This document shows, in pieces, positions 32,429 through 40,770 of a DNA stretch of 43,062 nucleotides (position 1 is the stretch's first letter; every line of letters starts with the position of its first letter). Source of the stretch: CAYVUI01 sp964454745 (GTDB lineage: Bacteria > Planctomycetota > Phycisphaerae > Sedimentisphaerales > Anaerohalosphaeraceae); assembly GCA_964454745.1 (NCBI GenBank), contig CAYVUI010000024.1:1-43062 (forward strand), written 5' to 3'. A program made the translations under genes and the position numbers. The notes below the pieces were generated by a model, which searched no databases, was not told where the DNA came from, and was given only the letters and a program-made list of their open reading frames with translations.

Positions 32429-32983
32429 TTAGTCATACACGGGAAGGATGGATTTGTCAATGTCCCTTAGCAGAGGCGCGTTTTCATCCGCTTGTGACAT
32501 CAGCGGATTGTCCGCCGGCCACTCGATCCCGATCTCGGGGTCATCCCAGCGGACCTGGAGCTGATCGTCCGAATCATAGTATCGGTCGCATTTGTACTGA
32601 AAATCTGCCGTCTCGCTCAATACGAAAAAGCCATGCAGAAACCCCCGGGGGATATACAATTGGCGGTGATTCTCTTCGGAAAGCCGTATTCCCACCCATT
32701 TGGCAAAAGTGGGGCTGCCCCGGCGGATATCCACCGCGACATCGAACACCGTCCCCTTCACAACCCGAACGAGCTTGCCCTGGGAGCTTTTCACCTGGGC
32801 ATGAAGCCCGCGAAGCGTGTTTTGGATGCTGTGGGAGTGGTTGTCCTGTACAAAGGCTGTGTCGATCCCTGCCTTTTGGAATTCCTCGACGCGATAGGTT
32901 TCGGCGAAGTATCCACGCTGGTCCTTGTGGACTTCGGACTGGACGATCACCACCTCCGGAATTTGCGTGGGGATAAACTCCAT
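32429..32983 (-). CDS. rfbC: dTDP-4-dehydrorhamnose 3,5-epimerase
   Basis: Third enzyme of dTDP-L-rhamnose synthesis, used for surface polysaccharide. 184 residues of cupin fold: DQRGYFAETY near residue 21, LRGLHAQ with catalytic H61, KLVRVVKGTVFDVAVD, YIPRGFLHGF at 110-119, and a YKCDRYYD block with the active tyrosine at about 135. All are standard RmlC signatures. The other rml genes are not nearby, so it is split from the pathway. It lies between a small coiled-coil gene and ald, all on the minus strand. Confidence 0.96.
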   Translation of the reverse strand: MEFIPTQIPEVVIVQSEVHKDQRGYFAETYRVEEFQKAGIDTAFVQDNHSHSIQNTLRGLHAQVKSSQGKLVRVVKGTVFDVAVDIRRGSPTFAKWVGIRLSEENHRQLYIPRGFLHGFFVLSETADFQYKCDRYYDSDDQLQVRWDDPEIGIEWPADNPLMSQADENAPLLRDIDKSILPVYD

Positions 32984-33012
32984 TTCATCCCTATCTGTAG
33001 AAGAAATGCGGA

Positions 33013-33216
33013 TTATTTGTTCAGTGAAGCCTTCAGGGCCTCAATGTCGCTGCTGGTCTGGCTGATCTCAGATTCGAGATTTTCGACCTTTTCGCGGTTT
33101 TGAGCGAGCTGGTCGGCAAGTTCCTCGAATGAATCGATCGCCTTGTCATGCAGGTCCGCGAAATCCTTGAGGGCATTTAAAAGCTCAGGATTGTTATTCT
33201 TATTTTTTGTGTCCAT
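33013..33216 (-). CDS. Small coiled-coil protein of unknown function
   Basis: 67 residues, GAAGGG upstream of the ATG. After a Lys/Asn-rich start, residues 10-65 form one amphipathic helix with regular hydrophobic spacing (LADQLAQNREKVENLESEI), a short coiled coil. There is no signal, membrane segment or cysteine. It precedes rfbC by 29 bases and is probably co-transcribed with it. No family recognised; helical adaptor proteins of this size are common and usually uncharacterised. Confidence 0.62.
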   Translation of the reverse strand: MDTKNKNNNPELLNALKDFADLHDKAIDSFEELADQLAQNREKVENLESEISQTSSDIEALKASLNK

Positions 33217-33309
33217 TATTAACCCTTCAATAAAAATACCTTTTTGATGGTATCGACCTTCTTTTCGAGGGGGCTTAAAAAAAACTTGCCCGATTTACCC
33301 CCGCCGGAT

Positions 33310-33338
33310 TTGGAGATGCGTATAGATTATGTTATACT
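33310..33338 (+). promoter_or_regulatory. Sigma-70 promoter of the small helical gene at 33379
   Basis: TTGGAG (33310-33315), 17-base spacer, TATACT (33333-33338). Expected start near 33345, which supports the ATG at 33379 over earlier in-frame starts. Confidence 0.55.
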
Positions 33339-33378
33339 TTGGAATATGCCGTCATTTATGAAAAGGAAAGGGCGAATT

Positions 33379-33621
33379 ATGCAGGAAAAAGATCTGGTTC
33401 AAATCGCCGGGTTCCTGGAAGAAACGGCAAATGACGTTAGAAGTATGGATTTTTCGAGACTGCAAATGACCTTATCGGAACTTCAGGATGTCAATGACCA
33501 ATTGATGTCCGAAACCTTTGAGCCCTGGCAGATGGAAAACGGCCAGCTTGCCGATCAGCTCAAGGGACTTACGGTCCGATGTATGGACCTTTGCCTTGAA
33601 AGATTGTTGGTTCAGAACTGA
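33379..33621 (+). CDS. Small helical protein of unknown function
   Basis: 80 residues from the ATG at 33379, preceded by GGAAAGGG. Earlier in-frame ATGs lie before or inside the promoter at 33310-33338 or lack a ribosome site. The protein is predicted all-helical (GFLEETANDVRSMDF, then LSELQDVNDQLMSE and GQLADQLKGLT), with two cysteines near the C-terminus (CMDLC). It is a complete small transcription unit, with its own promoter and a strong terminator 12 bases after the stop. No family recognised. Confidence 0.65.
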   Translation: MQEKDLVQIAGFLEETANDVRSMDFSRLQMTLSELQDVNDQLMSETFEPWQMENGQLADQLKGLTVRCMDLCLERLLVQN

Positions 33622-33633
33622 CAATGTCCGATA

Positions 33634-33659
33634 AAGCGGCCCCAGCGGCCGCTTTTTTT
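33634..33659 (+). terminator. Rho-independent terminator
   Basis: AAGCGGCC (33634-33641), a 5-base loop and GGCCGCTT, then a run of seven Ts. It ends the small gene at 33379-33621. Confidence 0.85.
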
Positions 33660-33670
33660 ATGCGCATCTT

Positions 33671-33698
33671 TTGACGGGAAACTACTTTCGGGTATAAT
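33671..33698 (+). promoter_or_regulatory. Sigma-70 promoter of the transglutaminase-like gene
   Basis: TTGACG (33671-33676), 16-base spacer and perfect TATAAT (33693-33698), right after the terminator of the preceding gene. Start of transcription near 33705; the ATG is at 33780. Confidence 0.65.
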
Positions 33699-33779
33699 GC
33701 ATCCCGGCCGACAGGTCCGATAATGACATTTGCCTTTCCGGGATGCCGGGATCGCCTGAAAATGAAAGGAATCGATACC

Positions 33780-35252
33780 ATGAGAGGTTTTTTGCGTGTT
33801 GTTCTCCCGTTGCTGATCTGTGTCTCTTTAGCCGGGAGTCTTTTTGCCCAGGAACACCTGTATTACGCGGTCATCGCCGATGGCGCCAAGATCGGTTTTG
33901 CAGAGCACATCCGCAGCATCGAAAAGGGCAAAGTGACCAATTCCGAGAAGATGAATATCTCGATCTCCCGCGCAGGGATTGCCATGGAAGTCGCCAGCGA
34001 GGAGACAACGGTGGAATCCCTCTCGGGTATACCGCTGGCCTTTCGGGCCGTTCAGGAGATGAACGGCATGTCAGTACTCAATATTGAGGGCAAACGAAGG
34101 TCTGATGGTACGTTTACCGTGATCAGTGAATCCATGGGTACACGCCAGCAGATACCGTTTACCTATCCACAGGGGGCACTCATGGCCGAGGGGCTCTTGC
34201 AGGCACAGCTAAAGAAAGGCCTTGAACCGGGTACCACAGGCAGTGCGAAAGTCTTTAGCCCTGCTCTGCTCAAGGCGGTCGTCTCGACCTGGGAAATCGG
34301 TGAAAAGCAGCAGGTCGATCTGTTCGGCAGAATTGTTTCACTCTACGAGGTTGAAAACCACATGACCGTGCAGATGCAGGAGATGACGACAAAGGTTTAC
34401 ATCGATGAAAAAATGATCCCTTACAAAATGGTGATCCCGATGATGGGAATTACACTGGAGCTGATCCAGTGCGACAAAAGCGTGGCGATGAGCAAGAATG
34501 ATGTAGTCGATTTCTTCGAGAAGGTGACGGTTCAGAGCCCGAAGGAACTGACCGAAAAGGAGCGTTCAAAGCAACTGGTGTATCACCTTGTGCCGCAGGA
34601 GGATGCTGAGCTGACTTTCATCGAAACCGGCCAGCAGAAGGTGAAATCCGGGGAGAAAGCTGTGACCATTACGATTGATCCTGCGTCGAAAAAACTGAAT
34701 TCAAAAGAAACCTGGCCGCTGAAGATCGACGATCCAGAAATCAAGGCATTCATCGAACCGGCCCGTTATCTGCAAAGCGATGATAAAGAAGTTCAAAAGC
34801 TTGCGAAAAAAGCGGTAGGCTCCACAAAAGACATTGACGATGCGGCCGCGAAGATCGAGGCATTCGTGGAAGAGTACATCTCGGACAAAAACCTTTCCGT
34901 CGGCTATGCCACTGCCGCGGAAGTAGCCCAGAGCAGGCAGGGCGACTGCTCTGAGCATGCAGTGCTTGCGGTCGCCATGTGCCGCTCACTGGGAATCCCC
35001 TCACGAGTGGTTACCGGGATTGTCTATTCAGATACGTTTTTAGAAGGCAGGACCATCTTCGGCGGCCATGCCTGGGGCGAGTATTACAACGGCAAAGCCT
35101 GGATCGCATTTGACGCGACACGTTCGAGTGAGGGCGGTTATACTTCCGGGCACATCGCAATGGCCACCGGCAACGGCGATCCAGCGGACTTTTTCGGGAT
35201 GATCAATACGCTGGGGTATTTTACCGTTGATAAGATCGAGGTGGTAAAATAA
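33780..35252 (+). CDS. Exported transglutaminase-like (papain-fold) protein
   Basis: 490 residues from the ATG at 33780, chosen because AAAGGA precedes it and a signal peptide (MRGFLRVVLPLL, cleavage after SLFA) begins there. Residues about 25-270 are a beta-rich region with no recognised domain. Residues about 330-460 form a transglutaminase-like domain with the triad C390 (RQGDCSEHAV), H430 (FGGHAWGEYY) and D445 (WIAFDAT). In bacteria this domain is often a protease, amidase or cross-linking enzyme of the envelope. The substrate is unknown. It ends 12 bases from the convergent recJ stop. Intact and probably periplasmic. Confidence 0.88.
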   Translation: MRGFLRVVLPLLICVSLAGSLFAQEHLYYAVIADGAKIGFAEHIRSIEKGKVTNSEKMNISISRAGIAMEVASEETTVESLSGIPLAFRAVQEMNGMSVLNIEGKRRSDGTFTVISESMGTRQQIPFTYPQGALMAEGLLQAQLKKGLEPGTTGSAKVFSPALLKAVVSTWEIGEKQQVDLFGRIVSLYEVENHMTVQMQEMTTKVYIDEKMIPYKMVIPMMGITLELIQCDKSVAMSKNDVVDFFEKVTVQSPKELTEKERSKQLVYHLVPQEDAELTFIETGQQKVKSGEKAVTITIDPASKKLNSKETWPLKIDDPEIKAFIEPARYLQSDDKEVQKLAKKAVGSTKDIDDAAAKIEAFVEEYISDKNLSVGYATAAEVAQSRQGDCSEHAVLAVAMCRSLGIPSRVVTGIVYSDTFLEGRTIFGGHAWGEYYNGKAWIAFDATRSSEGGYTSGHIAMATGNGDPADFFGMINTLGYFTVDKIEVVK

Positions 35253-35264
35253 GCGGCCTGCGGA

Positions 35265-37010
35265 TTAGTCGTCAAAGCGGATGTCTTCGAGCACAAACTG
35301 GATCGATGTATTGCCGTTATAGGTATTTAGCCCCGGACGATATGCGACGTTGAAATAGTCCGCTTCCACGATGCGTTTTTCCATGGACCCCATCCGAAAG
35401 CCGATACACCGCATCGAACCGGTATCGTCCGCGATATTGATCTGCAAATGCTCACCCTTGGAGCCGACCCGCCGCGGCTGGGAGATCAGCCGAACGGATT
35501 TCGTACAGATCAGCGGTTCAGGGTTCCCCGGGCCAAAGGGTTCCAAAAGGGACAATTCCTTTACGAATCGAGGGGTAATATCCGCGATCTGGCACGCGGC
35601 GTCGATCATGACCGGGCAGATCATTTCCTGGTCACGAAGGTTTTCGCGGGTGTATTTCTCAAAAGCCGCCATGAAATCGGGAATTTTTTCCGTGGTCAGT
35701 TTCAGCCCTGCGGCCATTTTGTGCCCGCCGAAGGTTTCGAGGTGCTCGCTGCAGTGGGAAAGGGCTGAGTACAGGTCAAATCCGTCGATAGACCGCGCCG
35801 AGCCCTGTGCGGTTCCGTTTTGGGTATTGAGAAGGATAGTCGGGCGGTAGAATTTGTCGATAATTCGCGAGGCCACGATCCCGATCACGCCGGTATGCCA
35901 CTGATCGTCGCTGAGCACGATGGTCTTGCGATCCGGATGATCCAGGCCCTGTTTGGAGATCATGTCGCAGGCCTGCTTGAAGATGCCTTTTTCGACGGAT
36001 TGCCGCTGCTGATTCTGCTGTTTCAGATATTGGGCTATCTTAAAGCACTGCATGTCACTCTTGCCTGTTAAAAGTTCCACAGCAAGGCGTGCATGGCCCA
36101 TACGTCCCGCGGCGTTTAGCACCGGTGCCATGCGAAAACCGATATGCCAGGTCTCCAGTGTCTGGCCGTTTAGCCCAGTCTGTTCGATCAGGGCCCGAAC
36201 GCCCTTTAGCTTCGATTCGGCCAGGGCTTTTAGCCCGTAACTGGTCAAAATACGGTTTTCGCCGCGGATATCCACCACATCCGCGATGGTGCCCATCGCG
36301 GCCAGCGTCGTGGCATTGAGCAGAAATTCCCGCAGTTCCGGGCGGGCGCCTTTTTGCTCCCTGAAGCGGTTGGCAATCGCCCAGGCCAGTTTAAAGGCCA
36401 CGGTCGCCCCCGCGGAATCAGGATTAGGATATTTCGGATCGATCAGTGGGTGAACGACAGCATTGGCCGGTGGAAGCGATTTTCCGGGCTGGTGGTGGTC
36501 CGTAATGACCATATCTACACCCAGTTCCCGGGCCAGGGCGGCGGATTTGTGGGCTGTAATGCCGCAATCTACGGTAATAATCAGGTTTGCCCCCGTCTCG
36601 GCCAGCAGGCTGATCGCCGCTTCATTGAGCCCGTAGCCCTCATCCACGCGGTGGGGGATGTAAAAATCGACCTCCGCTTCCAGCAGTTTGAGCATTTCGA
36701 GAAGGATGGAAACCCCCGTAATGCCGTCCACGTCGTAATCGCCGTAGATAATGATCCGCTGCTTCTTTTTCACTGCTTCAAGGATCACATCGACTGCCTG
36801 GGCACATCCGGGCATCTTTTCCGGTTCGATCAGGTCGGAAAGCCTGGGGCCGAGGTACCCCCGAGCGGTCGTTTTATCGGTAATTTCCCGGTTAATCAGC
36901 AATTGGGCCAAAAGCGGAGTGACCCCAACGGTGGTTCCCAGGTCCCGTGCCTGGTCACTGGCGGGGTGTAGAGTCCATTTCTTTTTATGCTTCCGTGCAG
37001 CCACAGCCAT
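35265..37010 (-). CDS. recJ: Single-stranded-DNA-specific exonuclease RecJ
   Basis: 581 residues from the ATG at 37010; an in-frame TTG at 37052 would add 14. RecJ degrades single strands 5' to 3' in recombination repair and mismatch repair. The DHH-phosphoesterase core shows DYDVDG with D91, D93 and D95, VDCGIT, and DHH at 171-173 (TDHHQPG), then the DHHA1 region with GRMGHARLA and FGGHKMAAGL. The C-terminal OB-fold is present (LLEPFGPGNPEP). All metal-binding residues I can check are there. The promoter at 37082-37110 is unusual in containing a perfect palindrome. Convergent with the transglutaminase-like gene. Confidence 0.95.
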   Translation of the reverse strand: MAVAARKHKKKWTLHPASDQARDLGTTVGVTPLLAQLLINREITDKTTARGYLGPRLSDLIEPEKMPGCAQAVDVILEAVKKKQRIIIYGDYDVDGITGVSILLEMLKLLEAEVDFYIPHRVDEGYGLNEAAISLLAETGANLIITVDCGITAHKSAALARELGVDMVITDHHQPGKSLPPANAVVHPLIDPKYPNPDSAGATVAFKLAWAIANRFREQKGARPELREFLLNATTLAAMGTIADVVDIRGENRILTSYGLKALAESKLKGVRALIEQTGLNGQTLETWHIGFRMAPVLNAAGRMGHARLAVELLTGKSDMQCFKIAQYLKQQNQQRQSVEKGIFKQACDMISKQGLDHPDRKTIVLSDDQWHTGVIGIVASRIIDKFYRPTILLNTQNGTAQGSARSIDGFDLYSALSHCSEHLETFGGHKMAAGLKLTTEKIPDFMAAFEKYTRENLRDQEMICPVMIDAACQIADITPRFVKELSLLEPFGPGNPEPLICTKSVRLISQPRRVGSKGEHLQINIADDTGSMRCIGFRMGSMEKRIVEADYFNVAYRPGLNTYNGNTSIQFVLEDIRFDD

Positions 37011-37081
37011 TTGATTAAGTATCCATTGTATTGTTGACAGTTCCGGCAGCAAACAGGCCGGATTTTTCAGTATATTATCTG

Positions 37082-37110
37082 AGTATAATTCAAATGACTC
37101 CTGGAGTCAA
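37082..37110 (-). promoter_or_regulatory. Sigma-70 promoter of recJ with embedded palindrome
   Basis: On the minus strand, TTGACT (37105-37110), 17-base spacer, TATACT (37082-37087). The perfect palindrome TGACTCC-T-GGAGTCA (37095-37109) covers most of the -35 box and half the spacer, so a bound protein would block RNA polymerase. Confidence 0.65.
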
Positions 37111-37233
37111 TTGCGACATTTTGCAGGCTCATTTCGGGAAATACTCATGGTCGCTACATTCGATACGACCGATAAAGTTTAACATTATGAAGTATGGTTT
37201 TCGGATTTAGAAGGTAGAAAAACAACGCCTTGG

Positions 37234-37298
37234 CTGTTAAAAACTTTTTTTTCATCCTGTTAATCCAATAATAGCAGTCACTAACAGAAATCTAACAG
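37234..37298. repeat. Four CTGTTA/TAACAG copies upstream of nrdJ
   Basis: CTGTTA at 37234-37239 and 37257-37262, and its reverse complement TAACAG at 37282-37287 and 37293-37298. The last two belong to a direct repeat CTAACAGA with an 11-base period, about one helical turn. Looks like a regulator-binding array. Confidence 0.5.
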
Positions 37299-37403
37299 AT
37301 AAACACGATTTTTTTTGATTTTTCCGCTTGTATGCCCCCCGGAATTTTTATAGTATTGAGGACGTTCTAACCGAACAACATGTAGGATTAATATTGTATA
37401 AAC

Positions 37404-37420
37404 AACCACATATAGTGGTT
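37404..37420. promoter_or_regulatory. Inverted repeat AACCAC-ATATA-GTGGTT upstream of nrdJ
   Basis: Perfect 6-base arms with a 5-base A/T centre, 26 bases before the nrdJ start codon. It loosely resembles NrdR boxes, but its odd spacing (17 bases rather than 16) does not fit well. It may be an operator or an RNA hairpin near the ribosome site. Confidence 0.4.
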
Positions 37421-37445
37421 TTGAAATTGTTACATGGAGGTATCA

Positions 37446-40400
37446 ATGTCTGTTGAAAACACCCGCGAATTTGATTCAAAAAACGATTCAGATTCTCAGT
37501 TCCACCCATGGAAGGGGCCGGAAGTGAACCAGAATAAAGGAGTATCTGTGTCCAGATATTTCTCCACTGAGGGCGTTCATCCCTTTGATGAGCTCGAATG
37601 GGACAAACGCTCGGCCAAAATTGCCGATGAGCACGGCAAGGCCATCTTTGAGCAGGAAAATATCGAGGTTCCCAAGTCATGGTCTCAATTGGCGACAAAA
37701 GTTGTCGTAAGTAAGTATTTTTACGGAGATGTCGAGACCGGCCAGCGTGAATACTCCGTCAAGCAGCTCGTCCATCGGGTCTGCCGCTCGATTGCCAACC
37801 GCGGAAAGCGCGACGGTTATTTCGCCAGTGATACGGATGCGGAGAATTTTTATCAGGATTTGACCTGGCTGTGCGTCAACCAGTACGGGTCGTTTAATTC
37901 GCCGGTCTGGTTCAACGTTGGCCTGTATGATATTTACGGCATTGCCGGCAGCGAGCACAACTTCCGCTGGGATCCTGCCGCGAAAAAGGCGGTTCCCTGC
38001 GAGAACAGCTATGAATACCCCCAGGCGTCGGCCTGTTTCATTCAGTCGGTCGATGACACGATGGAAGATATCATGCGTCTGGCCCGCTCCGAGGCGATGC
38101 TCTTCAAGCACGGCTCAGGGACCGGTACCGACCTTTCCACCCTGCGCAGCAGCCGCGAAAAGCTCTCCGGCGGCGGAAAGCCCTCCGGGCCGCTTAGCTT
38201 TATGCGGGTATATGACCAGATTGCCGCCGTCGTCAAATCCGGTGGAAAAACCCGCCGCGCAGCCAAGATGCAGTCGCTTAAGATTCACCACCCGGATATC
38301 AAGGACTTTATCACCTGCAAATCCGACGAAGAGAAAAAGGCATGGGTTCTCCTTGAAGATGGCTACGATGCCGACAGTGCATACAACAGTGTCATGTTCC
38401 AGAACGCCAACCTCAGCGTCCGCGTGACTGACGACTTCATGGAAGCGGTTGATAAGGACGGCGTATGGTATACCAAGTCGATCACGACCGGAAAGGACAT
38501 CGAGCAGCTCTCCGCACGGGAGCTGATGGAGCTGATCGCCGAGGGCACCCGTATCTGTGGTGACCCCGGCCTACAGTACGATACCACCATCAATAAATGG
38601 CATACCTGCCCCAATTCCGGGCCGATCAATGCCTCCAATCCGTGCAGCGAGTACATGTTCGTGGACAACTCCGCGTGCAACCTCGCTTCGCTGAACCTGA
38701 TGAAGTTCCGCAACGAGGACGGCACCTTTAACGTCGAGAGCTTTAAAAAGGCCGTTCGCCTGTTTGTTATCGCACAGGAGATTCTCGTTGACCACGGCAG
38801 CTACCCGGAACAGCGAATCGCCGAAAACAGCCATACCTACCGCCCGCTGGGCCTGGGTTTTGCCAATCTCGGCAGCCTGATGATGAGCCTGGCGCTGCCG
38901 TACGATTCTGATCAGGCCAGGGCTTGGGCTTCGACGATTGCCGCGATTTTGACCGGTACCGCCTATACCGTAAGTGCAGAGCTGGCTCGGATCAAAAATC
39001 CCTTCGACGCTTACGAAAAGAACAAAGACTCCATGCTCAACGTCATCGGCATGCACCGCGAGCATGCAAGGCAGATCCCAGAGGTCCACTGCGTGGACTA
39101 CATGCTAAACGCCGCCAAGGACGCCTGGGACCAGGCGTTTGAGGCCGGTTCGCTCCACGGCTTCCGCAATTCGCAGGTCACCGTGATCGCCCCGACCGGT
39201 ACCATCGGCTTTATGATGGACTGCGACACCACCGGCATCGAGCCGGATATCGCACTGGTCAAGTACAAGATCCTCGCCGGCGGCGGAATGCTCAAGATCG
39301 TCAACCGCACCGTTCCGATGGCCCTTGATACGCTCGGCTACAGCCCCGCGGACATCAAGGAAATCTGCGATACCATCGACCAGGACGACACCATCGAAAC
39401 GGCGAAAAAACTCGTCGCGGACCACCTGCCCGTGTTCGACTGTGCCTTTAAGGCCAAAAACGGCAAACGCAGTATCCACCACAGCGCACACCTCAAGATG
39501 ATGGCCGCCGTTCAGCCGTTTATCTCCGGTGCGATCAGCAAGACGATCAACATGCCCCACGAGGCGACCTCTGAGCAGATCATGTCCGCCTATATCGACG
39601 GCTGGAAAATGGGCCTAAAGGCCGTGGCCATTTACCGCGACGGCTCCAAGCGCCTCCAGCCGCTCAATACCTCCAAAAAAGAAAACAAGGCCAAGACGAC
39701 CAAGGCAGCCGTCGTTGCGGAACCGGCAACGACCAAGCCCTTCCGCCGCCGCCTGCCGGAAACCCGCCAGAGCCTGACGCACAAATTCTCCGTCGCCGGC
39801 CACGAGGGCTACCTCACCGTGGGCCTCTACGAAGACGGCCAGCCCGGCGAACTGTTCATCACCATGGCCAAAGAGGGCAGCACCGTTGGCGGGCTCATGG
39901 ATGTCGTCGGCACATGCGTTTCGATGGCACTGCAGTACGGCGTACCGCTGATAACGCTGGTGGACAAATTCCGCCATGCACGGTTCGACCCCTCGGGCAT
40001 GACCTCGAACAAGAACATCCCGTTCGCCAAGAGCCTGATCGACTATATCTTCTGCTGGCTGGGCTGCCAGTTCATTCCCGGCTATGCCGAGAAGAACACA
40101 CCCAACCGTTCGGGTTCGTCTTCTTCTTCGGCAACCAAGAAGGCCGAAAAGGGTCCCTCTGCCAGGGAAATCGTCGAAAAAACCCAGACCCTCGCCAAAA
40201 AGCTTGACCAGGCAAGGGCCATCCAGAGCGTTCCGGCCAAGTCGGAAGCGGCCAAAAAGGATGCACCCGTTGCAGCGGCTAAGCCGAGCTCGCAGGCGCA
40301 GGCACCCAAAACGGACCGATTTACCGATCCCAGCAGCGAACTGGTCGCCTCGATTGTAAAATCTGCAATTACCGATCAGGGCACACAGGGCGAATCGGCG

Positions 40401-40538
40401 GTCATGCAGCAGTTCAACAGCCAGTTCCAGCACTTCCAGGACGACGCACCCGCCTGCGACATCTGCGGCTCGATCACCGTGCGAAACGGCACCTGCTACA
40501 AGTGCTTCAACTGCGGAAACTCGATGGGATGCTCATAA
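37446..40538 (+). CDS. nrdJ: Vitamin B12-dependent (class II) ribonucleotide reductase
   Basis: Reduces ribonucleotides to deoxyribonucleotides using adenosylcobalamin, so it works with or without oxygen. 1,030 residues from the ATG at 37446, four bases after a perfect GGAGGT; an ATG four codons earlier lies before that site. It has the ten-stranded barrel core with the active-site NPCSE (N398-E402) and surrounding VDNSACNLASLNL, VIAPTGTIGFMMDCDTTGIEPD, and the C-terminal half with FSVAGHEGYLT. A low-complexity Ala/Lys/Pro linker (about 860-970) leads to a cysteine-rich tail, CDICG then CYKCFNCG, typical of NrdJ for thiol exchange. C-ending codons are more frequent than in neighbours. A strong terminator follows. 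Confidence 0.97.
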   Translation: MSVENTREFDSKNDSDSQFHPWKGPEVNQNKGVSVSRYFSTEGVHPFDELEWDKRSAKIADEHGKAIFEQENIEVPKSWSQLATKVVVSKYFYGDVETGQREYSVKQLVHRVCRSIANRGKRDGYFASDTDAENFYQDLTWLCVNQYGSFNSPVWFNVGLYDIYGIAGSEHNFRWDPAAKKAVPCENSYEYPQASACFIQSVDDTMEDIMRLARSEAMLFKHGSGTGTDLSTLRSSREKLSGGGKPSGPLSFMRVYDQIAAVVKSGGKTRRAAKMQSLKIHHPDIKDFITCKSDEEKKAWVLLEDGYDADSAYNSVMFQNANLSVRVTDDFMEAVDKDGVWYTKSITTGKDIEQLSARELMELIAEGTRICGDPGLQYDTTINKWHTCPNSGPINASNPCSEYMFVDNSACNLASLNLMKFRNEDGTFNVESFKKAVRLFVIAQEILVDHGSYPEQRIAENSHTYRPLGLGFANLGSLMMSLALPYDSDQARAWASTIAAILTGTAYTVSAELARIKNPFDAYEKNKDSMLNVIGMHREHARQIPEVHCVDYMLNAAKDAWDQAFEAGSLHGFRNSQVTVIAPTGTIGFMMDCDTTGIEPDIALVKYKILAGGGMLKIVNRTVPMALDTLGYSPADIKEICDTIDQDDTIETAKKLVADHLPVFDCAFKAKNGKRSIHHSAHLKMMAAVQPFISGAISKTINMPHEATSEQIMSAYIDGWKMGLKAVAIYRDGSKRLQPLNTSKKENKAKTTKAAVVAEPATTKPFRRRLPETRQSLTHKFSVAGHEGYLTVGLYEDGQPGELFITMAKEGSTVGGLMDVVGTCVSMALQYGVPLITLVDKFRHARFDPSGMTSNKNIPFAKSLIDYIFCWLGCQFIPGYAEKNTPNRSGSSSSSATKKAEKGPSAREIVEKTQTLAKKLDQARAIQSVPAKSEAAKKDAPVAAAKPSSQAQAPKTDRFTDPSSELVASIVKSAITDQGTQGESAVMQQFNSQFQHFQDDAPACDICGSITVRNGTCYKCFNCGNSMGCS

Positions 40539-40588
40539 TGATTAAATTAGGGACAGGCACCAACAATTGAATAACGCTTAACCACTTT

Positions 40589-40618
40589 CCCGGCAATCAA
40601 TGACGGATCGCTGCCGGG
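40589..40618. repeat. Hairpin CCCGGCA...TGCCGGG after nrdJ
   Basis: Perfect 7-base arms with a 16-base loop, 51 bases after the nrdJ stop and just after AGGGACAGGCACC (40549-40561). No T-run follows. Possibly a remnant of a REP-type repeat. Confidence 0.4.
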
Positions 40619-40649
40619 CAAAGATCACGGACGGGTTAGGTTTCGGGAA

Positions 40650-40681
40650 CGGGCTCGGTGGAAAACCGGGCCCGATTTTTT
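40650..40681 (+). terminator. Rho-independent terminator of nrdJ
   Basis: CGGGCTCGGT (40650-40659), loop GGAAA, ACCGGGCCCG (40665-40674), one G-U pair in a 10-base stem, then six Ts. Confidence 0.85.
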
Positions 40682-40727
40682 ATGCGCCCTGCGAACCGGA
40701 ATCCCATTATCCATACCTTGACGTCGA

Positions 40728-40746
40728 GGCAAACGGAAGGTACAAT
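40728..40746 (+). promoter_or_regulatory. Compact sigma-70-like promoter before mntA-hepT
   Basis: TTGACG begins at 40728 (40728-40733) and TACAAT lies at 40741-40746; only 7 bases separate these two boxes. TACAAT by itself is a good -10, and a start near 40753 would leave a leader of about 18 bases before the ATG at 40771. With a 7-base gap TTGACG cannot be its -35, so only the -10 box is supported. Confidence 0.3.
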
Positions 40747-40770
40747 TATCTTGTATTTAAGGGATTTACG

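Larger units (their letters stand above)
37011..37445. other. Recj-nrdJ divergent intergenic region
   Basis: 435 A/T-rich bases without a gene. Contents: the recJ promoter with its palindrome (37082-37110), four copies of CTGTTA/TAACAG (37234-37298), a TTGTAT-17-TAGTAT promoter-like pair near 37330-37358, and an inverted repeat at 37404-37420. No cobalamin riboswitch pattern was found even though nrdJ needs B12. Confidence 0.5.

Noticed and set aside
37011..37445. Cobalamin riboswitch upstream of the B12-dependent nrdJ
   Set aside because: I looked for the conserved B12-box elements and found none; the region holds repeats and palindromes instead.
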